A stretch of 64,000 nt of DNA from positions 62,001 through 126,000 of the forward strand of contig NZ_JAFFZS010000007.1 in the NCBI RefSeq assembly GCF_016921115.1, given 5' to 3'. Shown one piece after another: positions 27,112 to 34,762 of this stretch (position 1 is the stretch's first letter; each line of letters starts with the position of its first letter). The notes below the pieces were generated by a model that was not told where the DNA came from, did not search any database, and saw only the letters and a list, made by a program, of their open reading frames with translations. Origin of the DNA: Streptomyces actuosus. GTDB taxonomy: Bacteria > Actinomycetota > Actinomycetes > Streptomycetales > Streptomycetaceae. A program made the position numbers and the translations under genes.

Positions 27112-27158
27112 TCTCGGCGGTCTCGGCGGTCTCGGCGGATTTCGTGCGGTCTCGGCGG
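27112..27158. repeat. Short tandem repeat TCTCGGCGG in the MoxR-gene leader
   Basis: Three perfect tandem copies of the 9-mer TCTCGGCGG (27112-27138), a fourth at 27150-27158, and degenerate copies to about 27170. They lie between the protease stop (27258) and the MoxR start (27091), partly inside the presumed leader. Confidence 0.8.
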
Positions 27159-27257
27159 CTTTCGGCGGTCCGGGTCCCGGCCGTCGCGGCGGTGGCGGTG
27201 CCTGCGGTCGCGGCGGGTCGGCGGTCGTCCGGGGGCCGGGCTCCCCCGCGACCTCCG

Positions 27258-29027
27258 TCAGCCCACCGGTGATCGGGCGGGGGTCGCGCCGCCGGCGTGC
27301 GGGTCGGTGAAGACCCGGGGGTCGTCCCAGAGCAGCTGGATGTCCTGCGCCCAGTGCCCGTCCCCGGTGGCGGCCTCCTCGCGCAGGTCCAGGACGCGGC
27401 GCGGGAGTTCGGCGGGCGGGACGGCGGTCACGGCCACGTCGAGCGCGTCGAGGAACGCCTTGCCCGTGCAGCCGCCCGCGCCGGCGCACCGCCCGGCGTC
27501 GCCGCCGGTCGTGCCGCAGCCGCGGCGCGACCACACGACGACCGGCGCGGGAGCGGTGAGCGAGGCCTCGAAGTGCGGCCTGGTGGGGGCGGCGGCCGGC
27601 GCGGCGGCGAAACCCGCGAGGCAGGCCTCGGCACGCCGCAGTCGCAGCCGCAGCCGTGCGGGCTCCTCCCCGTCACCGCACGCCACCCGGTGCATCCGCG
27701 CGCCGGGCCAGGAGTCGAGCCGGTTCCAGGCCCGCGTGAGCACATGGCGGGTGCTGGCCTTGCGGCGGGCGTGGTCGGTGACGACGAGGGGGTACAGGCA
27801 GCCGAGCGGGGTGTCGTCGTCGGGGGCGCTCTCCCAGCGGTCGACCGGCCAGTCGAGCCAGTCCCGGGGCAGCGAGAAGGTGATCAACTCGTCGGCGCCG
27901 GGCGTCAGATGGTGGAACGCCGCCTCGATGCCCTCCTGTACCCGGGCCCGCAGCCGGGCCTGCGGCACGGTCTCCGAGGCGACCGGGTGCCGGCGTCCCG
28001 CGCTGTACGCGGACACCTCGACGCGGATCATGTCGTCGCCCGCGCCGCTGTGCGCCAACTCCACCAGGATCGGCGCCCAGCCGGGCGCGGTCGGCTCGGC
28101 GGCCGCCGGCGCGTGCAGCCGCGCCTGGAGCCGGTCGGCGAACCGGGCCACCGTGTGGGCCGCGCCGGGCCCGTCCAGCTCGCACAGCACGAACAGCGCC
28201 GCCGACCACAGCGAGTCGAAGCCCTCCTCGGGCGGCGGCGGGTCGAACGGGTCGGCCGCTGCCGTGTACAGCCGCGCCGGATCGCAGTCGAGGCCCGCGC
28301 GGACCGCCCTCTCCACCAGGCCGCGCAGCCGCGCCCGGTCGGCCGCCGTGTGCCCGGCCGCCGGGACCAGGCCCGACAGGCCGGACCAGTACCGGGACAT
28401 GACCTGCGTGGGCATCATCCGCCCGTTGTGCACGTCCCGCGCGGCGGCTGCCGCCGTGACCATGCCGACGACCTCGCCGGTGTCGACGAGGACGACCGCG
28501 GCGCCGGAGAACCCGCTCGCCAGCGGCTGCCCGCCCAACTGCCAGGCCTCCAGCTGCAGCCACTCCCGCTTGATCAACCGGGGGGCGGTGATGCGGTACT
28601 CCGCGAGCGTGCCCTCGTCGAAGCCCTTCGGGTAGCCGTGGACCACGAGTTTGCGGGGCGGTGTGCCGTAGGCGGTGTCGGCCGGGGCGAGGGCCGCCGG
28701 GGCGGCGGCGACGCTCTCGTCCAGCCGGAGCACGGCCAGGTCGCCCAGGTCCGTGTCGCCGCCCGCCCAGCCGCCGTGGGCGACGACCCGGGCCGTGACG
28801 GTGGGGCAGCCCGGCTGTTCGGTGAAGGTCACCGTCAGCGGGTCCACGTTGCCCACGGCCACGTGCGCGCAGGTCAGCACGGTGTCCGGGGCCACCAGGA
28901 AGCCCGCGCCCGCCACCCGCCCGCCGCACTCGATCCGCGCCTGCCACTCGCCGCCGGCCGCGCGGCCGACCGCGGCGGCGCCCGCACCGCCGCCGGGGCC
29001 GCGGGCGCACTGCGCCGCGTCGCTCAT
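27258..29027 (-). CDS. Trypsin-like serine protease fused to a VMAP-like C-terminal region
   Basis: A 589-residue cytoplasmic-type protein without a signal peptide. Residues about 25-235 form a trypsin fold with an intact triad: His55 in LTCAHV, Asp96 in DLGDLAVLRL, Ser174 in SGFSGAAVV. The second half (about 245-589) resembles the middle and C-terminal VMAP (vWA-MoxR-associated protein) regions, with LPRDWLDWPVDRWE, LGCLYPLVVTDHARRK and LLWDDPRVFTDPHAGG. The ATG at 29027 overlaps the trypco1 stop by 4 bp. In the described conflict systems the protease is thought to be activated when MoxR and VMAP partners respond to invasion; that role is inferred. Confidence 0.87.
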   Translation of the reverse strand: MSDAAQCARGPGGGAGAAAVGRAAGGEWQARIECGGRVAGAGFLVAPDTVLTCAHVAVGNVDPLTVTFTEQPGCPTVTARVVAHGGWAGGDTDLGDLAVLRLDESVAAAPAALAPADTAYGTPPRKLVVHGYPKGFDEGTLAEYRITAPRLIKREWLQLEAWQLGGQPLASGFSGAAVVLVDTGEVVGMVTAAAAARDVHNGRMMPTQVMSRYWSGLSGLVPAAGHTAADRARLRGLVERAVRAGLDCDPARLYTAAADPFDPPPPEEGFDSLWSAALFVLCELDGPGAAHTVARFADRLQARLHAPAAAEPTAPGWAPILVELAHSGAGDDMIRVEVSAYSAGRRHPVASETVPQARLRARVQEGIEAAFHHLTPGADELITFSLPRDWLDWPVDRWESAPDDDTPLGCLYPLVVTDHARRKASTRHVLTRAWNRLDSWPGARMHRVACGDGEEPARLRLRLRRAEACLAGFAAAPAAAPTRPHFEASLTAPAPVVVWSRRGCGTTGGDAGRCAGAGGCTGKAFLDALDVAVTAVPPAELPRRVLDLREEAATGDGHWAQDIQLLWDDPRVFTDPHAGGATPARSPVG

Positions 29028-29368
29028 GAGGGGCCGCCGGTCTCCCCGGCCGGACCCGACGGCGACCAGGTCAGTTTCACCACCAGATGGCCCTCGGTGG
29101 TGCCCTTGGCGATGATCGCGCCGGCCTCTGCCGACAGCTTCACCCCGAACTCGATCTCCACGCCGTCGGGTTGCAGCGAACCGTCCCGGAAGACGCGCAG
29201 CGCCGACTCCGCGGCCGAGCGCACCCCGTCCAGGGCGTTCTCGAAGGTGCGGGTCGCCTGGACCGTCCCGTCCCCGCGGGCCACGAGCCGCGCGCCGGAG
29301 GCCTCCTCGTCCGCCTCGACCGCGACGACCGCTCCCTCGGCGGTCTTGAACTCCACCAGGCCGTCCAT
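29024..29368 (-). CDS. Trypsin-co-occurring domain 1 protein (trypco1, CU044_2847-type)
   Basis: A 114-residue single-domain protein. The N-terminal strand LVEFKTAEGAVVAVEAD, the central ATRTFENALDGVRSAAESAL and the diagnostic C-terminal VEIEFGVKLSAEAGAIIAK followed by GHLVVKLTW match the trypco1 (CU044_2847) family, which is nearly always encoded beside trypsin-like conflict proteases. I used the ATG at 29368, with GGGGG just upstream, rather than the GTG at 29392. It is the first gene of the four-gene operon and overlaps the protease gene by 4 bp. Confidence 0.88.
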   Translation of the reverse strand: MDGLVEFKTAEGAVVAVEADEEASGARLVARGDGTVQATRTFENALDGVRSAAESALRVFRDGSLQPDGVEIEFGVKLSAEAGAIIAKGTTEGHLVVKLTWSPSGPAGETGGPS

Positions 29369-29562
29369 GTTGCCCCCGTCGCCCTCCGACACCGTGCATC
29401 CCCATTGTTACGGAAGGTGCTCGGCGCTGTCGCGTGAACCACCCGTCACGTCAGGCCCGTTGGCGGGAATCCGCCGGGGCGCGATGCCGCCCTTCCCCGC
29501 CCGCCCCCCTGCGGCACGCGCCCCCGGCACCCGTCGGACACGCGGCGAAGAGAGGCCTGTTC

Positions 29563-29770
29563 GGCATCCTCGCCCGCTGGGGGGCGGGGGGCCAGCGGTC
29601 GCCCGCCGGGGCCTCCGCTCCGCCGACGGCCGCCCTGTCCGGCAGACTCCTGGTGGGGGGCTCACGCCCTCTCCGCAGGCGGACGCCGCCGGCCCGGCGG
29701 CCAGGAGGGTGCGTGCCGCGTGCACGTCACGGTCCTGCACCGCGCCGCAGCGGCCCTGCCCCGGACACAC
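29563..29770 (-). pseudogene. C-terminal relic of an IS200/IS605-family tnpB
   Basis: The minus-strand frame reads DRDVHAARTLLAAG, SACGEGV and RTGRPSAERRPRRATAG, which correspond to the end of Streptomyces TnpB (zinc-finger tail DRDxNAAxNILAAG, ACGxGV, RTGxSxxKQExxRATAG). Downstream (plus coordinates about 29560-29600) a GC hairpin followed by GAGGATGCCGAA resembles the TnpB right-end/omegaRNA terminal structure (hairpin then GAGGATGTCAA). The rest of tnpB is missing. The relic lies between the conflict operon and the small-peptide gene. Confidence 0.6.
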
Positions 29771-29775
29771 GTACG

Positions 29776-29812
29776 GCGGCGCCGCCTCCCTGGGACGGGG
29801 AGACGGCGCCGC
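29776..29812. terminator. Strong stem-loop terminator of the small-peptide gene
   Basis: Arms at 29776-29790 and about 29798-29812 pair over 14 of 15 bp (GCGGCGCCG then CTCCC). The hairpin lies about 20 bp downstream of the stop codon of the 19-residue reading frame on the minus strand. Confidence 0.75.
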
Positions 29813-29831
29813 GTGCCTACTGCCTCGGGCC

Positions 29832-29891
29832 TCAGACCAGCCAGCCGATGAAGTGGACCAGGCCGGCGAGGACGTCGGTGAGCAGATTCAT
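29832..29891 (-). CDS. Probable 19-residue hydrophobic peptide
   Basis: The reading frame encodes MNLLTDVLAGLVHFIGWLV, an amphipathic to hydrophobic helix with one Asp, one His and one Trp. Three signs support translation: AAGGAG lies 10 nt before the ATG, a strong stem-loop follows about 20 bp after the stop, and 111 bp separate it from the upstream accDA-like gene, leaving room for a promoter. It could be a membrane-inserting peptide (toxin, PSM-like, holin-like or signalling); the sequence does not decide. It is too short for routine gene callers. The palindrome at 30014-30041 lies about 120 bp upstream and might be its operator. Confidence 0.6.
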   Translation of the reverse strand: MNLLTDVLAGLVHFIGWLV

Positions 29892-30002
29892 GTGCGTGCT
29901 TCTCCTTGCGGTGATACGTGTGGGACCTGTGCATCGGCTACGGTCTGCAGCCCGTCGCTCGCACACCGTGAGTATCGTCCGCCGCGCGCGCCGAAGTCGC
30001 TC

Positions 30003-31361
30003 CTATGACCGCCGATCACCTGTTCCGGGGAACAGGTGATCCCCTGTTCGGATCACCCCCAGGTCGATCAAGTCCTGTGGCCTGACGTGGAGTTGGTCCG
30101 CCGTCGCCGCCACCTCCGTCGGCGGCCGCTTGAGGATCGCGGCGGCCATCTCCGGCGCGATCACCGAGAAGTAGCTGTCGGGCGTGGCCCAGGTGCGGCC
30201 GGGCGCCGCCAGCGCCAGGGCGCCGCCGGACCCGCCCTCGCCGATCAGCAGCGTGGTCACCGCAGTGCGCGCCGCGGCCACCGCCTGGAACAGATCGGCG
30301 ATGGCCGCGCCCGCCCCCTGCCGTTCCGCGTCCGCGTCGTTGGCCGCGCCCGGGGTGTCCACCAGCGTCAGCACCGGAACCCCGAGCCGGTCCGCCAGCC
30401 GGATCAGCCGGGCGGCGGTGCGGTAGCCCGCCGGGCGGGTCGCCCTCCCCGTCTGGGCGGCGTAGGCGACGGTGCGCCCCGCGTGCTCGCCGAAACCGCA
30501 CCGCATGCCCTCCGGGTCCCTGCCGCCGCAGCGGTCGCCCGAGATCTCCGCCCGGTCGGTGAAGTAGGCGTCCAGGTAGGCCTCCGCACGGGGCCGGTGC
30601 GGGTCCCGCGCCCGGCGTACGGCGTCCCAGCCCGTGTCCGGCAGCTCACGCGTACCGAGCGGCACCGGCACCGGAGCGGGCGCCTGCGACGGCCGGGTGA
30701 GCAGCCGCAGCCACCGGCCCAGCACCGACCGCAGTTCCTCCGCGGGCACGACGGCGTCGGCCGCACCGGCGTCGACCTGCGCCTCCGCCGTGTACGCGGC
30801 CGGGTCGGCGTCCGGCGGGCGCACGCGGGACCCCGCGAACCCGACCTGGGCCCCGGGCAGCGCGAGGATCACGTCGGCTCCCGCACCCAGAGTCGCCCAG
30901 CCGCCGCCGGTCGTCGGGTCCCGCAGCACCGCGATCTGCGGGAGCCCGGCGTCCCGGGTCAGCACCGACTGCCGCGCCACGCGCTGGAGCTGGGTCAGCG
31001 CGAGCATCCCCTCCTGCATCCGGCTGCCACCGGTCGCGATCAGCGGCACGACGGGCAGCCGGAGCGCCCGCGCGTGCGTGTACGCCGCCTCCAGCCGGTC
31101 GCCGGTGCGCTCCCCGAGTGAGCCGCCGAGGAAGCCGAACTCGAAGGAGATCAGCACCACTCGGGTGCCCTCGACGGTGCCCGTGCCGCAGACGACGGAC
31201 TCCTCCTCGCCGGTGCGCTCGGTGGCGCGGGCGCGCGCTTCGCCGTACCCCTGCCAGCCGAGCGGTCCGCCCGGTGCGAAGGGCCGTGCGGGGGCGTCGA
31301 GTTCGACGAAGTCGTCGGTGACCAGGGCGAGGGCCCGGCGGGCGGAGAGCCGGTCAGCCAT
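30003..31361 (-). CDS. Acetyl/propionyl-CoA carboxylase carboxyltransferase, fused beta-alpha (AccDA)
   Basis: A 452-residue carboxyltransferase in which the AccD-like half (about residues 1-205) and the AccA-like half (about 215-452) are joined. Recognisable segments are ISFEFGFLGGSLGERTGDRL, LIATGGSRMQEGMLALTQL and DPTTGGGWATLGAGAD in the beta half; RLIRLADRLGVPVLTLVDTP and LLIGEGGSGGALALAAP in the alpha half. The N-terminal zinc ribbon of AccD is absent. It transfers carboxylate from biotin to an acyl-CoA, probably acetyl-CoA. The start overlaps matB by 8 bp, so the two form a malonyl-CoA-forming operon with two different routes. Confidence 0.88.
   Translation of the reverse strand: MADRLSARRALALVTDDFVELDAPARPFAPGGPLGWQGYGEARARATERTGEEESVVCGTGTVEGTRVVLISFEFGFLGGSLGERTGDRLEAAYTHARALRLPVVPLIATGGSRMQEGMLALTQLQRVARQSVLTRDAGLPQIAVLRDPTTGGGWATLGAGADVILALPGAQVGFAGSRVRPPDADPAAYTAEAQVDAGAADAVVPAEELRSVLGRWLRLLTRPSQAPAPVPVPLGTRELPDTGWDAVRRARDPHRPRAEAYLDAYFTDRAEISGDRCGGRDPEGMRCGFGEHAGRTVAYAAQTGRATRPAGYRTAARLIRLADRLGVPVLTLVDTPGAANDADAERQGAGAAIADLFQAVAAARTAVTTLLIGEGGSGGALALAAPGRTWATPDSYFSVIAPEMAAAILKRPPTEVAATADQLHVRPQDLIDLGVIRTGDHLFPGTGDRRS
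30014..30041. promoter_or_regulatory. 28-bp near-perfect palindrome inside the accDA-like 3' end
   Basis: GATCACCTGTTCC (30014-30026) and GGAACAGGTGATC (30029-30041) are exact complements around a 2-bp centre. A half copy, CCTGTTCGGATCACC, follows at 30043-30057. It lies in the last 13 codons of the carboxyltransferase gene and about 120-150 bp upstream of the small-peptide gene. It could be a repressor site for that gene or a cruciform/terminator. Confidence 0.6.
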
Positions 31362-32802
31362 GGACCAGCGCCCGCTTCATGATCTTCCCCATGTCGTTGC
31401 GGGGGAGGGCGTCGAGGTAGCGGACCGTGCGGGGCCGCTTGTGCGGGGCGAGCCGGCGGGCGACATGGCCGGCCAACTCCTCCGCGCCGGGCGGTGATCC
31501 GGGATCGGTGGGCACGATCCATGCCACGATCCGCTCGCCGAGGTCGGCATCGGGCTCCCCGGTGACGGCGGCCTCGCGCACGCCCGGGTGGTCGAGCAGC
31601 GCGTTCTCGATCTCGCCGGCCCCGATCTTGTAGCCACCGCTCTTGATGAGGTCGGTGGCCTTGCGGCCGACGATGCGCACACAGCCGTCGGGGTCGCGCA
31701 CGGCCATGTCCCCGGTCCGGAACCAGCCGTCCTCGGTGAACGCGGCGGCCGTGGCGTCGGGCCGGTTCAGATACCCGGTGAACAGATTCGGCCCCCGCAC
31801 CTGGATCTCCCCGACGGTCTCCCCGTCGTACGCGGCGACGGGCGCGCCGTCCTCCTCGACGAGCCGCAGCTCCACCCCCGGCAGCGGCACGCCCACCGTT
31901 CCCGCCCGCGGCTCGCCGTCGGCGCGGACGCTGGTGTTCATCAGCGTCTCCGTCATGCCGTAGCGCTCCACGACCCGGCGCCCGGTCGCCGCGGTGATCC
32001 GCTCGTGGTCGTGCAGCGGCAGCGCCGCCGACCCCGACACCAGCAGCCGGGCCCCGGCGAGCGCCTCGGCCAGCTCCCGGTCGGCGGGCAGGGCCTCGGC
32101 GATGCGGTGGTACATGGTCGGGACACCGAAGAACATGGTGGCGCCGGTGCTCAGCTCCCGGGCGACGCCCTCGGTGCCGAACCGCCCGAGATGGCGCACC
32201 GAGCCGCCCCGCCGCAGCGGACCCAGGATGCCCAGCACCAGCCCGTGCACATGGAACAGCGGCAGCCCCTGCACGAGCACGTCCGCCCCGGTCCACTGCC
32301 AGGCGTCGGCCAGCGCGTCCAGGGTCGCGGCGATCGCACGGCGCGGGATGACGGCGCCCTTGGGCGGGCCGGTGGTGCCGGAGGTGTAGACGACGAGCGC
32401 CGGGTCGTCGTCCCCGGCGAGGCGGTCGTCGGGGACGGGCCCGGTGGCGTGGACGTCGACGTCGGCGCGCGGCACGCCGCGCAGGGGTGCGGGCAGTTCG
32501 TCGCCGGGAGCGGCGAGCACCAGCGCGGGCGCGCTGTCGCCCAGGATGTGCCCGAGCTCCTGCTCTCCCGACCTCGGGTTGAGCGGCACGGCGGTCACCC
32601 CTGCGAGCAGCACGCCCACCGCCGCGACGGCGGTCTCCAGTGCGGGCGTCGCCCACAGCGCGACCCGCTCCTTCCCGCGCACCTGCCGGCCCACCGCCCC
32701 GGCCGCCGCCGCGAGTTGGGCATACGTCAGGGCCCGGTGACCGAACCGCAGGGCGGCCTGCTCGCCCGGGTCGCCCGTGAGGGCGGGAAAGAGGGAGGAC
32801 AC
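31354..32802 (-). CDS. matB: Malonyl-CoA synthetase MatB
   Basis: A 482-residue adenylate-forming enzyme. It contains the P-loop VVYTSGTTGPPKGAVIP, the A5 motif ERYGMTETLMNTS, RTGDMAVRDPDG and the catalytic lysine motif NDMGKIMKRAL at the C-terminus. As far as I remember the sequence, it is very close throughout to the structurally characterised S. coelicolor MatB (SCO2444), which converts malonate and methylmalonate to their CoA thioesters. That makes it a source of polyketide extender units. First gene of the matB-accDA operon. Confidence 0.95.
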   Translation of the reverse strand: MSSLFPALTGDPGEQAALRFGHRALTYAQLAAAAGAVGRQVRGKERVALWATPALETAVAAVGVLLAGVTAVPLNPRSGEQELGHILGDSAPALVLAAPGDELPAPLRGVPRADVDVHATGPVPDDRLAGDDDPALVVYTSGTTGPPKGAVIPRRAIAATLDALADAWQWTGADVLVQGLPLFHVHGLVLGILGPLRRGGSVRHLGRFGTEGVARELSTGATMFFGVPTMYHRIAEALPADRELAEALAGARLLVSGSAALPLHDHERITAATGRRVVERYGMTETLMNTSVRADGEPRAGTVGVPLPGVELRLVEEDGAPVAAYDGETVGEIQVRGPNLFTGYLNRPDATAAAFTEDGWFRTGDMAVRDPDGCVRIVGRKATDLIKSGGYKIGAGEIENALLDHPGVREAAVTGEPDADLGERIVAWIVPTDPGSPPGAEELAGHVARRLAPHKRPRTVRYLDALPRNDMGKIMKRALVHG

Positions 32803-32954
32803 GGCAACTCCTCGGGTAGGGATCGACAGGGCCTTCCTACCCCGGGCCGGGCGTTGTCCGCCGCCCGTGGAGGTTGACGCCGGTCACGTCGGCGGCCGGC
32901 CCGCGTCCATCGGCGTGCACCGGCCGGGCGGTCGGCCCGACCCGCCCGACCCGC

Positions 32955-33578
32955 TCACGCGGGCTCCGGCCCGCGCGGCCACCGCCGGGTTCCCACCAGT
33001 GCGGCCAGGTCCTCGGCGAGCCGCAGTTCCACCGTGTGCAGCGCGGGATGCTCCAACCAGTGCAGCCGTGGCACGTCCACCGCGCCCCCGTGCAGCGGGG
33101 GCCAGGACGCGGCCGGGGTGAAGTCGTCGAGAACCACCGTCCCGCCGGGGGCGAGGAGGCGGCCGACGTCGGCGGGCGGGTCGTGGGGCGTCTTGCCCTG
33201 GCCGCCGCCGTCCAGGACGAGCAGGTCGTACGGGCCGTGCTCACCGATCCGTGTCCAGTCGCCGGTGAGGATCTCCACCTGCGGCCGGTCCGCGAAGACC
33301 TCGGCCGCCGCCCGGGCGCGCCGGGCGTCCCGCTCGACGCCGACGAGCCGCACCCCCGCGTGCGCGCCGGAGGCGAGCCAGGCGAGACCGACACCGAAGC
33401 CCGTGCCGGTCTCGCCGATCACGGTCCGGGCGCCGCCCGCCAGGGACCTGAGCAGACGGCCCTGTTCGGGGCGGCAGGAGAAGGGGAAGCCGTGGGCCCG
33501 CGCGACCGCGACGGCCCGGGCGACGAGCGGCGGGAGACGGTCGAGAGCGGCGTGGGCGTCCGTGCCGGAGAGAGACAT
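32955..33578 (-). CDS. Class I SAM-dependent O-methyltransferase-like protein
   Basis: A 207-residue Rossmann methyltransferase. Motif I is TVIGETGTGFGVGLAWLASG, the acidic end of strand 2 is LVGVERDARRARAA, and YDLLVLDGGGQGKTP and GGTVVLDDFTP complete the SAM site. The layout is that of catechol-type O-methyltransferases, though the substrate is unknown. ATG at 33578; only 29 bp separate it from the upstream MerR-PP2C gene, so the two may be co-transcribed. Confidence 0.8.
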   Translation of the reverse strand: MSLSGTDAHAALDRLPPLVARAVAVARAHGFPFSCRPEQGRLLRSLAGGARTVIGETGTGFGVGLAWLASGAHAGVRLVGVERDARRARAAAEVFADRPQVEILTGDWTRIGEHGPYDLLVLDGGGQGKTPHDPPADVGRLLAPGGTVVLDDFTPAASWPPLHGGAVDVPRLHWLEHPALHTVELRLAEDLAALVGTRRWPRGPEPA

Positions 33579-33607
33579 GCCGTCGAGCCTGCCGCATCGC
33601 GGCGCGG

Positions 33608-34705
33608 TCAGGCCGCTTCCGACACATCGGCCACGACGCAGCTGACGTTGTCGGGGCCGCCGGCGTCGTTCGCCGCGTCGATCAGGACCCGCACGGCGTC
33701 GTCGGGGACGGGGGCGGAGGCGAGGAGCGCGCGGATGCGGTCCTCGGGGACGACCGTGGACAGGCCGTCGGAGCACAGCAGGTAGCGGTCGCCGGGGCGG
33801 GCGTCGTGGAGGCGCAGGTCGGGGGTGGCCGGCGTGTCCTGGCCGAGGGCCTTCAGGAGCAGGGAGCGCTGCGGGTGGCTCGCCGCCTCCTCCGCGGTCA
33901 GCCGTCCCTCGTCCAGCATCGACTGCACCAGCGTGTGGTCGTGGGTGATGCGGAACAGCTCGCCGTCCCGCAGCACGTACGCGCGCGAGTCGCCGATGTG
34001 CACCAGGGCGAGCTGCGGGCCATCCGTCCACAGCAGCGCCGTCAGCGTCGTGCCCGCATCGCCGGGTCCCCCGGTCGCGTCCCGCACCGCCCGGGCCGCC
34101 CCCCGCAGGGCGTCCTCCAGGAGGTCGAGGACACCGCCCGGGGCGGGCTCGGCGGTGTCCAGGACGCGCAGCGCCTCCACCGCCGCGGTGCTCGCAGGCC
34201 CGCCCGCCGGGCCGTAGCCGTCGGCCACGGCCAGCAGTCGGCGCCCCGCGTGCGCCGCGTCCTGGTTGGCGGGGCGCACCAGGCCCCGGTCGGAGTGGGC
34301 GCAGTAGCGAAGTTCCAGCATGGTGGTGTCCTTCCGCGGTACGGCCGACAGCTCTTCGACGAGGAACGCGGCGAGGTCCCGCCGGGCCGCGGTCTCCGCC
34401 TCGACGCGTGCCCAGAAGGCGCGGACCTCGCGGGCGGCGGCAGCCGGGGCGAGGGCGCACACCCGGCTGATGTCGGCCAGCGGCATGCCCAGCCGCCGCA
34501 GCCAGGCCACCAGCCGGGCCCGCTCCAACTGCCCGGCGGCGTAGTAGCGGTACCCGGTGTCCGCATCGACGCGGGCGGGCCGCAGCAGCCCCAGCTCGTC
34601 GTAGAGCCGCAGTGCCTTCGGCGACAGCCGGCACGCCTTCGCGAAGGCGCCGATCGTCATCGTCGCCAGGTCCGGCTGCGCGTCCGGCTCGCCCGTGGAG
34701 TTCAT
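33608..34705 (-). CDS. MerR-type DNA-binding domain fused to a PP2C phosphatase
   Basis: A 365-residue fusion. Residues about 18-85 are a MerR winged helix (MTIGAFAKACRLSPKALRLY, DADTGYRYYAAGQLERARLV), then a dimerisation helix to about 120. Residues about 128-362 are a full PP2C domain with PANQD, VADGYGP, GTTLTALLW, HIGDSRAYVLRDG, LLCSDGLS and GGPDNVSCVVADV; the metal-binding Asp residues are all present. The ATG at 34705 has AAGGAG 6 nt upstream. The fusion suggests a regulator whose DNA binding responds to, or is coupled with, Ser/Thr dephosphorylation. Targets are unknown; the short leader contains hairpins and a tandem repeat. Confidence 0.85.
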   Translation of the reverse strand: MNSTGEPDAQPDLATMTIGAFAKACRLSPKALRLYDELGLLRPARVDADTGYRYYAAGQLERARLVAWLRRLGMPLADISRVCALAPAAAAREVRAFWARVEAETAARRDLAAFLVEELSAVPRKDTTMLELRYCAHSDRGLVRPANQDAAHAGRRLLAVADGYGPAGGPASTAAVEALRVLDTAEPAPGGVLDLLEDALRGAARAVRDATGGPGDAGTTLTALLWTDGPQLALVHIGDSRAYVLRDGELFRITHDHTLVQSMLDEGRLTAEEAASHPQRSLLLKALGQDTPATPDLRLHDARPGDRYLLCSDGLSTVVPEDRIRALLASAPVPDDAVRVLIDAANDAGGPDNVSCVVADVSEAA

Positions 34706-34724
34706 CGGGTCTCCTTCGTGGACA

Positions 34725-34744
34725 CCCCGGCCTTCGGGCCGGGG
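34725..34744. repeat. UUCG-type hairpin, possible IS605 right-end relic
   Basis: CCCCGGCC (34725-34732) and GGCCGGGG (34737-34744) form a perfect 8-bp stem with loop TTCG, followed by AGGAAGCGAAG. The order hairpin, then GGAGGAAG, then CAA-like resembles the terminal hairpin of IS200/IS605 (TnpB omegaRNA) elements. No tnpB is adjacent. It also sits in the leader of the MerR-PP2C gene, 20 bp upstream of the start. Confidence 0.55.
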
Positions 34745-34762
34745 AGGAAGCGAAGTTCCTGC

